Shown: positions 1 to 5,708 of the stretch, piece by piece
How the letters are laid out: every line of letters starts with the position of its first letter
Position numbering within the stretch: position 1 is the first letter of the stretch
From: an uncultured Bacilli bacterium
Lineage (GTDB): Bacteria; Bacillota_I; Bacilli_A; RF39; UBA660
Reading direction: 5' to 3'
NCBI GenBank assembly: GCA_944358685.1
Contig: CALVRQ010000077.1
Location: forward strand, 1 to 5,976
DNA: 5,976 bases
Notes under the pieces: model-generated
The model's input: the letters and a program-made list of their open reading frames with translations, nothing else
The model's database searches: none
Told to the model about the DNA's origin: nothing
Made by a program: the position numbers and the translations under genes

Positions 1-11
1 AATAAATTGGG

Positions 12-51
12 TTTACATTTTCTTTTAAGTAAGGTAAAATTATAGTATAAT
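12..51 (+). promoter_or_regulatory. Probable sigma-A-type promoter of the ftsA-ftsZ operon
   Basis: TTTACA at 12-17 and TAAAAT at 35-40 are separated by 17 bases, close to the housekeeping consensus TTGACA-N17-TATAAT. A perfect TATAAT also lies at 46-51, but it has no good -35 at the right distance, so either hexamer could serve as the -10. The site lies 30-40 bases ahead of the ftsA ribosome binding site. Upstream genes may also read through from outside the window, since ftsA often sits inside the larger dcw cluster. Confidence 0.5.
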
Positions 52-79
52 TAATGATAGACCGTAGGAGGATGATGTT

Positions 80-1309
80 ATGGAGCACGTTTATGCGAGT
101 ATTGATCTCGGCAGCGATTCCATTAAACTTGCTGTATGTGAATTATATAAAAATCATTTGAATTTACTTGCAGCTACAACTATACCTTCTCGGGGAATAA
201 AAAAGGGGCTAATAATTGACCCAGAGTTAGCTAAGAAGTCAATTTTACTTGCTTTTAGGTCTATTGAAGATATGCTTGGGATTAAGATTAAAAAAGTTAT
301 TGCGAATGTGCCAAACCACATGGCTGAGTATAAGTTAATTAGAGGTGAATGTGATATTCCTGGTGATTTAATTACATCTAAAGATATGATTAATTCCTAT
401 AAGGCTGGAATTAAGGGAAATTTGATGCCTAACGAAGAATTTGTAACTGTTGTTCCAATTGATTTTAAAATTAATGGGAAGACGGTTATGAAAGATCCTA
501 AGGGTTTTCCTGGTCAGAAATTAATGGGTAGAGCCATGATGGTTACGACCCCTAAAAAAAATGTATATTCAGTTGTAAGTATAATTGAAAGTTTAGGAAT
601 TGAAATTGTCGATATTTCGGTTGAAAGTATTGGCGATATGAATTGCTTTAGAACGGAAACATTAGACAAAAGTATTAGTGCAATTATAAATGTTGGTGCG
701 GATATTACAACAGTATCTTTGTATAATAAAAGTATTCCAGTTATTACTAAAATAATTGGGGCTGGAGGAAATGATATAGACCGTGATTTGGCATCTATGT
801 ATAAGATAGACTTAAAGGATGCTAGAAAAATTAAAGAAAAGTTTGCTTTGGCTCACGTTAGGAATGCTAGTGTTCATGATATTTATGAAACGGTTAATAT
901 AGATAATGTTAGAATTAAAATTAATCAAAAAGCAGCTTCTGAAGTAGTAATGAGCCGAATTAGCGAGATACTTACTTTGGCAAAAAATGAGTTAAAGGAC
1001 TTAACAAATAAGCCAATTCAGTATATAATAATAACTGGTGGCACTAGCAATATGCTAGATTTTGAATATGTTTTGCACGATGTTTTGCCAGTAGCTAGTA
1101 AAGGGGCAGTTAAATTAATAGGAGTTAGAAATAATAAATATAGTACAGTTATTGGGAATATTATTTATTTTCTAAATACTTTAAAATTAAAAGGAATGGA
1201 TTATTCAATGCTTAGTGAAGATGATATGGATGAACTTTCTTCACCTAGAGAAAATTCTAACGATGATACAATGCTGGGAAAAGTATTTGGATACTTTTTT
1301 GGCGAATAG
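80..1309 (+). CDS. ftsA: Cell division protein FtsA
   Basis: This is an actin-like ATPase that anchors the FtsZ ring to the inner face of the membrane and helps recruit later divisome proteins. The 409-residue length is normal for FtsA. The phosphate-1 motif lies near residues 5-19 (YASIDLGSDSIKLAV). The FtsA-specific 1C subdomain occupies about 83-160. The second phosphate loop is at about 202-215 (IINVGADITTVSLY), and the adenosine-binding loop at about 316-325 (IIITGGTSNM). The last 11 residues (LGKVFGYFFGE) form a short amphipathic helix of the type that binds the membrane, after an acidic, poorly conserved linker at about 378-397. The ATG at 80 is chosen because TAGGAGG lies at 65-71, 8 bases upstream; the ATGs at 72 and 75 are in another frame. 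ftsZ begins 12 bases after the stop, and the ftsA stop codon is part of the ftsZ Shine-Dalgarno, so the two are co-transcribed and probably translationally coupled. Confidence 0.97.
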   Translation: MEHVYASIDLGSDSIKLAVCELYKNHLNLLAATTIPSRGIKKGLIIDPELAKKSILLAFRSIEDMLGIKIKKVIANVPNHMAEYKLIRGECDIPGDLITSKDMINSYKAGIKGNLMPNEEFVTVVPIDFKINGKTVMKDPKGFPGQKLMGRAMMVTTPKKNVYSVVSIIESLGIEIVDISVESIGDMNCFRTETLDKSISAIINVGADITTVSLYNKSIPVITKIIGAGGNDIDRDLASMYKIDLKDARKIKEKFALAHVRNASVHDIYETVNIDNVRIKINQKAASEVVMSRISEILTLAKNELKDLTNKPIQYIIITGGTSNMLDFEYVLHDVLPVASKGAVKLIGVRNNKYSTVIGNIIYFLNTLKLKGMDYSMLSEDDMDELSSPRENSNDDTMLGKVFGYFFGE

Positions 1310-1321
1310 GAGGAAATTAAT

Positions 1322-2362
1322 ATGATGGGAATTGAAATGGATCAACTTGCAAAAATAAAAGTAATAGGAGTCGGGGGCGGCGGCTGTAATGCGGTAAATA
1401 GAATGACGGAATCGGTAGAAGGGGTAGAATTTATTGTAGCAAATACAGATTCTCAGGTTCTTAATAATTCTTTAGCGGAAAATAAAATTCAAATAGGAGT
1501 AGAGCTTACCCATGGACTTGGGGCCGGTGCTAATCCACAAATTGGTAAAGAGGCTGCACTTGAATCTAAAACTGAATTAGAAGAAGCTTTAAAAGGCGCT
1601 GATATGGTATTTATCACTTGTGGAATGGGTGGTGGTACTGGTACTGGTGCGGCACCGGTTATTGCTGATATTGCCCAAAATTCAGGTGCTTTAACTATTG
1701 GTATTGTTACTAAACCATTTTCTTTTGAAGGTAAGAAGAGAATGGAGCAAGCTTTAGCTGGAATTGAAGAGCTTAAGAAACATGTCGATACTTTAATTGT
1801 CGTTCCAAATGATAGATTAAGAGAGATTATTGATAAATCTACACCGCTTTTAGATTCATTTAAAGAGGTTGATAATGTACTTCGCCGTGGCGTTCAATCT
1901 ATTTCTGATTTGATTGCATGTCCAGGATTAATTAATTTGGATTTTGCTGATGTTAAAACAGTAATGGAAAAACGTGGTAATGCACTTATTGGTATTGGTG
2001 CAGGAGTTGGAGAAGATAGAGCTGTAGAGGCTGCAAATCAGGCTGTTCTTAGTCCGCTTTTAGAGACTAGTATTGATGGAGCTACAGATGCGATTATCAA
2101 TGTTACTGGTGGACCTAATTTAACTTTATTTGAAGTTGAAGAGGCAGTTGAGGCTATTAGGAAGTCTGCTAATACTGATATTAATACTATATTTGGTGCG
2201 GTTATTAATGAAAACTTTACTGATGAACTTATTGTAACAGTTATTGCAACTGGTTTTGATCAAAATAAGGAAAAAGAAGAAGATGATATGATTCCTATTG
2301 CCGGATTAGATGATGAAGATACTGTAATACCAGCATTCCTTAGAAAAAGAGGAAATTATTAA
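1322..2362 (+). CDS. ftsZ: Cell division protein FtsZ
   Basis: This tubulin-like GTPase polymerises into the cytokinetic ring at mid-cell. The nucleotide-binding N-terminus starts [17 protein letters not shown] (residues 12-28). The tubulin signature GGGTGTGA is at 103-110. The T7 synergy loop [11 protein letters not shown] is at about 205-215, with the catalytic acidic residues D207 and D210 both present. The C-terminal domain ends near 311. A short acidic linker of roughly 20-25 residues follows, then the conserved C-terminal peptide (VIPAFLRKR, about 335-343) that docks onto FtsA. At 346 residues the protein is slightly short for the family because the linker is short. AGGAGG at 1308-1313 is 8 bases from the ATG at 1322; the next codon is also ATG (1325) and is a less well spaced alternative start. 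All key residues are intact, so it should be an active essential protein. A terminator follows about 30 bases after the stop. Confidence 0.98.
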   Translation: MMGIEMDQLAKIKVIGVGGGGCNAVNRMTESVEGVEFIVANTDSQVLNNSLAENKIQIGVELTHGLGAGANPQIGKEAALESKTELEEALKGADMVFITCGMGGGTGTGAAPVIADIAQNSGALTIGIVTKPFSFEGKKRMEQALAGIEELKKHVDTLIVVPNDRLREIIDKSTPLLDSFKEVDNVLRRGVQSISDLIACPGLINLDFADVKTVMEKRGNALIGIGAGVGEDRAVEAANQAVLSPLLETSIDGATDAIINVTGGPNLTLFEVEEAVEAIRKSANTDINTIFGAVINENFTDELIVTVIATGFDQNKEKEEDDMIPIAGLDDEDTVIPAFLRKRGNY

Positions 2363-2391
2363 TAGATAAACTTATTGTAAAGTGAAAATTG

Positions 2392-2441
2392 AAACAAGTG
2401 ATTTATCGAAAATATTACTTGTTTTTTTTTTTTTTTTTTTT
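2392..2441 (+). terminator. Intrinsic terminator of the ftsA-ftsZ operon with a 20-T tract
   Basis: The arms AAACAAGTGAT (2392-2402) and ATTACTTGTTT (2414-2424) form an 11-bp stem with one G-U pair and an 11-base loop. The 3' side runs into 20 consecutive T at 2422-2441. The stem is AT-rich, but the T tract is exceptionally long, much longer than the usual 5-9. Its position just after ftsZ fits the operon end. The tract may have a second role in the promoter of the next gene. Confidence 0.85.
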
Positions 2442-2446
2442 ATATT
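2419..2446 (+). promoter_or_regulatory. Candidate promoter with poly-T spacer upstream of the surface-protein gene
   Basis: TTGTTT (2419-2424) and TATATT (2441-2446) are 16 bases apart and resemble -35 and -10 hexamers. The spacer between them consists entirely of T. Transcription would begin near 2453 and leave a short leader of about 24 bases containing AGGAG at 2464-2468. No better promoter is visible between the ftsZ stop and the gene at 2477. The -35 overlaps the terminator stem, so this is a tentative call based only on hexamer similarity and position. Confidence 0.35.
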
Positions 2447-2476
2447 TTGGATATTGATAAGATAGGAGAGGTATTC

Positions 2477-3769
2477 ATGAAAGAAAAAATAAAGAAAATA
2501 GTGTTAGGATATTTGCCAGGATTTGTAACAGGATTAATTGTATGTGGAGGAGTAAGTGTAATAGCTGCAACGTATTTTCCAAGTAATCAAGTGACGTATG
2601 AAAATACGGCGAGTGGAATGCAGGCGAGTGATGTTCAAGGAGCAATAGATGAGCTTTATGCAGAATGTACAAAAGAACCTACTACTGGTGATTCAATATT
2701 AGATAATACTGATATAGTAACATCAGGAGATGGACTTTACGCTGATGAGTATGAAGAAGGAAAATATACATATAAAGGAGCTAATCCGAATAATTATGTA
2801 ACATTTAATAATGAAACAGCAGGTTGGAGAATTATTTCTATAAATTCAGATGGAACGATAAAGATAATGAGGGATGCTAATATAAATACATCTAATAATT
2901 TAGTATGGGATAGGTCAAATTCAAATAATTGGAATCGCCCAGCAGATTTGAATACTTATTTAAACAACACATATTATAATGGACTTAATTCTACTGCCCA
3001 AAGTCAAATAGTAGAAGCAACGTATTATGCAGGTGCAGTAACTGCAAATAATAATGATATGCAAGATCAAATAAGTGATGAAAAAGTAACGACATCAAAA
3101 GTAAAAGTAGCCTTACCAACATTAAGTGAATATTTAAGAGCCAATTCAAATAAAGAACAGTGTGGAACATATAGTTTAAATAAGGAAAATTATAGTACCT
3201 GTAAAAATTCAGATTGGATGGTTAATAGTGATGCTTGGTGGACCTTGTCGCCTTATTCTGACAATTCTAGCGTGTTCAATGTGTACGTCTATGGTGATGT
3301 GTTCGCCCGCAACGTAGACAATACGGGCACTGCGGTCAGGCCTGCCATAACTCTTTCTTCTAAAGTCCAAATTACTGGAGGAGATGGTAGTCAGTCAAAT
3401 CCATATACATTAAGTATGGGTGGAACTTCTACATCAACCCTAGAAAAACCAACCTTCACAGAAGAAGGAGTATATCCCAAAACAGTAACTATTACATTCC
3501 CAGATGGTTGTGGTGACACCCTAACATGTTCATATCAAAAAGATAATGGTGCAAGCGTAAATGTAACAACAAAAACAGTCGATGTTGAATTTGATAATCA
3601 TGGAAGTGTAGCCGCTACTGCTACTGATGGTACTAATACAGTAAATAGTTCACTTACAGTAATTATTAAATTAAAAGCAGCTGAATTATCTTATGCAAAT
3701 ACAAATACTGGACTAGATTGTACAGATGTTCAATGTGCACTAGATGCTATAAAGAAAATGTTAGAATAA
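2477..3769 (+). CDS. Membrane-anchored surface protein, C-type-lectin-like (DUF6273-like) core with probable DGR variable region, Ig-like domain
   Basis: The protein has 430 residues. The N-terminus is basic (MKEKIKK), followed by a hydrophobic segment at about 8-32 that acts as a signal anchor or signal peptide; an AA-TYF junction near 31 could be a cleavage site. Residues 39-64 carry a short module of the pattern YxNTxxGMxxxDVQxAIDEL. The core, about 86-312, contains WRIISI, RPADLNTYLN, LPTLSEYLRANS and WWTLSPY, and ends VRPAITL; I recognise this style from DUF6273-like/FISUMP-like proteins of uncultured Firmicutes, which resemble the C-type lectin folds used by DGR targets. C229 and C242 could form a disulfide. 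Residues 254-290 are the probable variable region. An Ig-like domain (324-397, Cys 345/351) and a tail with Cys 415/420 follow, both related to the prepilin encoded downstream. The ATG at 2477 is preferred because AGGAG lies 8 bases upstream; the in-frame TTG at 2447 has no ribosome binding site. The likely role is extracellular binding; the ligand is unknown. Confidence 0.85.
   Translation: MKEKIKKIVLGYLPGFVTGLIVCGGVSVIAATYFPSNQVTYENTASGMQASDVQGAIDELYAECTKEPTTGDSILDNTDIVTSGDGLYADEYEEGKYTYKGANPNNYVTFNNETAGWRIISINSDGTIKIMRDANINTSNNLVWDRSNSNNWNRPADLNTYLNNTYYNGLNSTAQSQIVEATYYAGAVTANNNDMQDQISDEKVTTSKVKVALPTLSEYLRANSNKEQCGTYSLNKENYSTCKNSDWMVNSDAWWTLSPYSDNSSVFNVYVYGDVFARNVDNTGTAVRPAITLSSKVQITGGDGSQSNPYTLSMGGTSTSTLEKPTFTEEGVYPKTVTITFPDGCGDTLTCSYQKDNGASVNVTTKTVDVEFDNHGSVAATATDGTNTVNSSLTVIIKLKAAELSYANTNTGLDCTDVQCALDAIKKMLE
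2591..2668 (+). repeat. N-terminal copy of short YxNTxxG/DVQxAID module
   Basis: It encodes residues 39-64 of the surface protein, directly after the membrane segment. The recognisable core is YENTASGM followed by SDVQGAIDELYAEC. It matches the C-terminal tails of the same protein (3683-3766) and of the prepilin (5596-5691) at the positions Y-x-N-T/S, G-L/M and D-V/A-Q-x-A-I/L-D. Similar sequences with a VQxAIDEL ending occur in many Firmicutes surface proteins and phage tail proteins. Its function is not known to me. Confidence 0.6.
3236..3346 (+). other. Probable diversity-generating retroelement variable region (VR)
   Basis: It encodes residues 254-290 (W254, W255 to A290) at the end of the lectin-like core. 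The stretch 3242-3346 has 55 G/C of 105 bases (52%), while the flanks are strongly AT-rich. Of its 35 codons 14 end in C, including TTC, GCC, CGC, GTC, GGC and GAC, whereas neighbours prefer A or T. The codons at 3260, 3269, 3284, 3287, 3302, 3305, 3308, 3317 and 3326 are all NNC, and those at 3290 and 3296 are NNT. Each can be derived from AAC or AAT by changing adenines only, and AAC remains unchanged at 3311. The constant frame (TLSPYS, FNV, NV, NT, VRPA) is what DGR targets keep. The GC-rich 3' end at 3335-3346, containing the palindrome CAGGCCTG, is where an initiation-of-mutagenic-homing site would be expected. The template is inferred; it is not in the window. Confidence 0.75.
3446..3667 (+). 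repeat. Ig-like module shared with the downstream prepilin
   Basis: It encodes residues 324-397, beginning KPTFTEEGVYPKTVTITFPDG with the Cys pair C345/C351 and ending near SSLTVII. Three related copies lie in the prepilin at 4393-4614, 4879-5103 and 5365-5589. All share PxF, a PxxVTI/VxYP strand, GCG-x(4)-C-x-Y, a KxDxG turn, V-x-F and a DGxN-x(2,5)-T/S ending. The copy follows the variable lectin-like core, so it probably serves as a stalk or a docking domain. Confidence 0.8.
3683..3766 (+). repeat. C-terminal Cys-containing tail module (copy in surface protein)
   Basis: It encodes residues 403-430: ELSYANTNTGLDCTDVQC followed by ALDAIKKMLE. It closely matches the prepilin C-terminus (5596-5691), including both cysteines of the GLDC-x(4)-C spacing. 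The N-terminal copy at 2591-2668 lacks these two cysteines. A conserved extreme C-terminus on two otherwise different exported proteins suggests a common sorting, anchoring or partner-binding role, but no known sorting motif such as LPxTG is present. Confidence 0.65.
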
Positions 3770-3796
3770 AGACCTCGTTTAACGAGGTTTTTCTTT
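3768..3796 (+). terminator. Intrinsic terminator after the variable surface-protein gene
   Basis: A perfect 7-bp stem, ACCTCGT (3772-3778) with ACGAGGT (3782-3788), is closed by a TTA loop. It can be extended outward by one G-U and three A-T pairs. TTTTT at 3788-3792 then C and TTT follow. The hairpin starts right at the stop codon and would separate this gene's transcript from the prepilin gene. Confidence 0.9.
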
Positions 3797-3846
3797 ACAA
3801 ATTCATCATCATATCAAAATTTTTAATGTTATATCATCTAAAAATA

Positions 3847-3867
3847 TGATATACTATAAATATAGTA
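3847..3867 (+). promoter_or_regulatory. Candidate extended -10 promoter with overlapping inverted repeat, upstream of prepilin gene
   Basis: TGATATACT (3847-3855) has the extended -10 form TG-N-TATACT. The position 17 bases upstream has only a weak -35 (TGTTAT, 3827-3832). The arms TACTATA (3852-3858) and TATAGTA (3861-3867) form a 7-bp inverted repeat with a 2-base gap that overlaps the -10, as an operator might. Transcription from here would leave a leader of about 60 bases. TATAAA at 3900-3905 is another -10-like hexamer but lies very near the start codon. The local AT-richness makes chance matches likely. Confidence 0.35.
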
Positions 3868-3924
3868 GAAAGCATACATAAACACAAATGACGACTTTGT
3901 ATAAAACACTATGGGGTGAACAAT

Positions 3925-5694
3925 ATGAAGAATAAAGGATTTACCGTTGTTGAGCTAATAGTCTCGTTTGCTTTAACAATGATAATTGCAGTTTTCTTAT
4001 TTGAAGTATTGATTGAAGTAAAAGATATATTTACTGATGCAAGTACTAGAACAGCTATTCAAGAAAAAGCTAGTATTATCTCTAAAAACATCAGTAGTAT
4101 TTTATCATCAGGTGAAAATCACATTACTTGTAATAATTCAACCAATTTAGGAAATTGTCAAATAAATGGTAAAAATTTTAGAATCAATAAAGATAGTAAT
4201 ATAATAGTAATTGATGGGCAAAACTTTGATTTACCAGAAACTGTAAGTATAAAAAATTACAGTATTCAAAATGCTTGTGAAGAAAACAATTGTTACTTAA
4301 ATGTTAAAATGGTTCTAGATAGTGCTAATCTAACTAAAGAATATAATTATGACGTTACATATTATTTCACGGCTGACCCAGTAGCAATACCAGGACCTAC
4401 TTTTTCAGAAAGAGGAACAAATCCAAAAATAGTAACTGTTACATATCCAGATGGTTGTGGTGATAGATATACATGTACATATAAAAAAGACGATGGTAAA
4501 TTAGTCAATGTAGCTCAAAAAACAGTCGATGTTGAATTTACTAATAGTGGTGATATCACTGCCTCTGTCTCTGATGGTAAAAATTCAACTAACAATAGTT
4601 ACCATGTTGAAGTAGCTAAACCAATTAATTTAACTATATCAACAACCAATACAACAAATAGTATTACTGTAACTGCTAATGCCTCATCAGAAAGCCCTGT
4701 CAATAAATATGAATATTCTATAGATGATGGTAAAAATTGGACTAATGCGGGTCCTAGTAATATTTATACGTTTACAAAATTAACACAAGGAACAGAATAC
4801 AAAGTATCTGTAAGAGCAACTAATGATAGTGGCGCAATTGCAACTGCCAGTAAAACATTAACTACTTCAGTTATTCCAAAACCAACATTCAGTGAAAGTG
4901 GAGTAGTTCCGAAAACAGTTACCATATATTATCCAGAAGGCTGTGGTGATATATATACATGTACTTATCAAAAAGATAATGGAACCTCAGTTCCTGTTAC
5001 TAGCCAAGTAGCAGACGTTGAATTTACAAAATCTGGAACACTAGTTGCCACTGTTTCAGATGGTACTAATGAATCAAATGAAACTTATAATGTCACAGTA
5101 ACTGAAGATACATTATCTGTATCTCTAACTACAACTAATACAACAAATAGTATTACCGCTGTCGCCAATGCAACTTCAGTAAGTAAAATAACTAAATATG
5201 AATTTTCTGTAGATGGTGGCAAAAATTGGGTTACTTCTGGAACAAATATCTATAGATTTGAAGGATTAAAACAGGGTACTGAATATAGTGTCATGGCCAG
5301 AGTAACTAATGCTACTGGAAAAACTGCTACAGATACAAAAATAGTTGCCACTTCAGCTTTGACAGCTCCATCATTTAAAGAAACTGGAATATATCCAATA
5401 ACAGTCACTATTACATATCCAGAAGGTTGTGGTAGTTCTTATATTTGTGATTATAAAAAAGATGATGGGACTATAGTCACTGTTACCGATAGCACCGAAG
5501 AAGTACCATTCTATTACCATGGAAATATTGTGGCCTCTGTTTCAGATGGTACTAATACAATAAGTAATACATATACAGTTACAATTAAATTAAGAGCTAT
5601 AGATTTGACTTATGATAACTCTAAAACCGGCTTAGATTGTGAAGATGCACAGTGTGCAATAGATGCCATTGATGAAATGATTGATAAAGAGTAA
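3925..5694 (+). CDS. Type IV prepilin-like protein with Ig-Fn3-Ig-Fn3-Ig stalk
   Basis: The protein has 589 residues. It begins MKNKG|FTVVELIVSF: a 5-residue basic leader, the Gly-Phe prepilin peptidase site and Glu at position 5 of the mature protein, then a hydrophobic helix to about residue 30. This is the signature of type IV pilins and pseudopilins. Residues 31-150 form a pilin-like head with Cys pairs 69/78 and 118/123. Tandem modules follow: Ig-like 157-230, Fn3-like 233-316, Ig-like 319-393, Fn3-like 396-478 and Ig-like 481-555. Each Ig copy carries a close Cys pair (178/184, 340/346, 502/508). The tail 558-589 ends with the GLDC-x(4)-C module also found in the protein encoded at 2477-3769. 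At this length it is far larger than a major pilin (usually 130-200 residues), so a minor or tip pilin, or a pseudopilin-anchored adhesin, is more likely. The ATG at 3925 is chosen because GGGGTG (3913-3918) sits 6 bases before it; the GTG at 3916 is inside that site. No assembly ATPase, platform protein or peptidase gene is nearby. Confidence 0.88.
   Translation: MKNKGFTVVELIVSFALTMIIAVFLFEVLIEVKDIFTDASTRTAIQEKASIISKNISSILSSGENHITCNNSTNLGNCQINGKNFRINKDSNIIVIDGQNFDLPETVSIKNYSIQNACEENNCYLNVKMVLDSANLTKEYNYDVTYYFTADPVAIPGPTFSERGTNPKIVTVTYPDGCGDRYTCTYKKDDGKLVNVAQKTVDVEFTNSGDITASVSDGKNSTNNSYHVEVAKPINLTISTTNTTNSITVTANASSESPVNKYEYSIDDGKNWTNAGPSNIYTFTKLTQGTEYKVSVRATNDSGAIATASKTLTTSVIPKPTFSESGVVPKTVTIYYPEGCGDIYTCTYQKDNGTSVPVTSQVADVEFTKSGTLVATVSDGTNESNETYNVTVTEDTLSVSLTTTNTTNSITAVANATSVSKITKYEFSVDGGKNWVTSGTNIYRFEGLKQGTEYSVMARVTNATGKTATDTKIVATSALTAPSFKETGIYPITVTITYPEGCGSSYICDYKKDDGTIVTVTDSTEEVPFYYHGNIVASVSDGTNTISNTYTVTIKLRAIDLTYDNSKTGLDCEDAQCAIDAIDEMIDKE
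4393..4872 (+). repeat. First Ig-Fn3 unit of the prepilin
   Basis: It encodes residues 157-316. The Ig-like part (4393-4614) starts GPTFSERGTNPKIVTVTYPDG and contains GCGDRYTC. The Fn3-like part (4621-4872) has the features KYEYSIDDGKNW, QGTEYKVSVRATN and a final TLTTS. It is the first of two tandem units with a period of about 162 residues. The 20-base string at 4648-4667 recurs exactly at 5137-5156. Confidence 0.8.
4879..5358 (+). repeat. Second Ig-Fn3 unit of the prepilin
   Basis: It encodes residues 319-478. The Ig-like part (4879-5103) contains KPTFSESGVVPKTVTIYYP and GCGDIYTC. The Fn3-like part (5110-5358) contains KYEFSVDGGKNW and QGTEYSVMARVTN. It aligns throughout with the first unit at protein level, with more divergence at DNA level, so the duplication is not very recent even though short exact DNA repeats remain. 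Confidence 0.8.
5365..5691 (+). repeat. Third Ig-like module and C-terminal tail of the prepilin
   Basis: It encodes the Ig-like copy at residues 481-555 (5365-5589), with GCGSSYIC, and the tail at 558-589 (5596-5691). This Ig-plus-tail arrangement, joined by an IKLRAI/IKLKAA linker, is the same as the C-terminal end of the protein encoded at 2477-3769. The match there includes YHG/NHG before the last strands. The two C-termini therefore probably derive from one duplicated cassette. Confidence 0.75.
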
Positions 5695-5708
5695 ATAAAT
5701 TATACCTT

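Noticed and set aside
2365..2407. Possible larger hairpin pairing GATAAA after ftsZ with TTTATC near 2402-2407
   Set aside because: It has only six AT-rich pairs with a long loop, and it conflicts with the much better terminator stem at 2392-2424.
2447..2476. In-frame TTG start giving 10 more residues (DIDKIGEVF) to the surface protein
   Set aside because: No Shine-Dalgarno lies ahead of it, only the T tract. The ATG at 2477 has AGGAG at good spacing and directly begins a normal basic-hydrophobic signal segment; the supposed extension actually contains that AGGAG.
2475..2672. Minus-strand open frame of 65 codons opposite the start of the surface-protein gene
   Set aside because: It lies wholly opposite a well-supported gene, is a Leu/His-rich shadow translation, and no ribosome binding site or known family supports it.
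3236..3346. GC-rich patch as a horizontally acquired segment or a mobile insertion
   Set aside because: The frame, the flanking domain and the VRPAITL end are continuous, and there are no terminal repeats. The composition change is concentrated in NNC/NNT codons at alternating positions, which fits adenine mutagenesis better than an insertion.
3916..3924. GTG start giving three more residues to the prepilin
   Set aside because: The GTG is part of the GGGGTG ribosome binding site for the ATG at 3925, and the shorter leader MKNKG is a normal prepilin leader.
3797..3924. Riboswitch or small RNA in the intergenic region before the prepilin gene
   Set aside because: The region is AT-rich with only a short inverted repeat; I see no conserved riboswitch core, T-box or other recognisable RNA structure.
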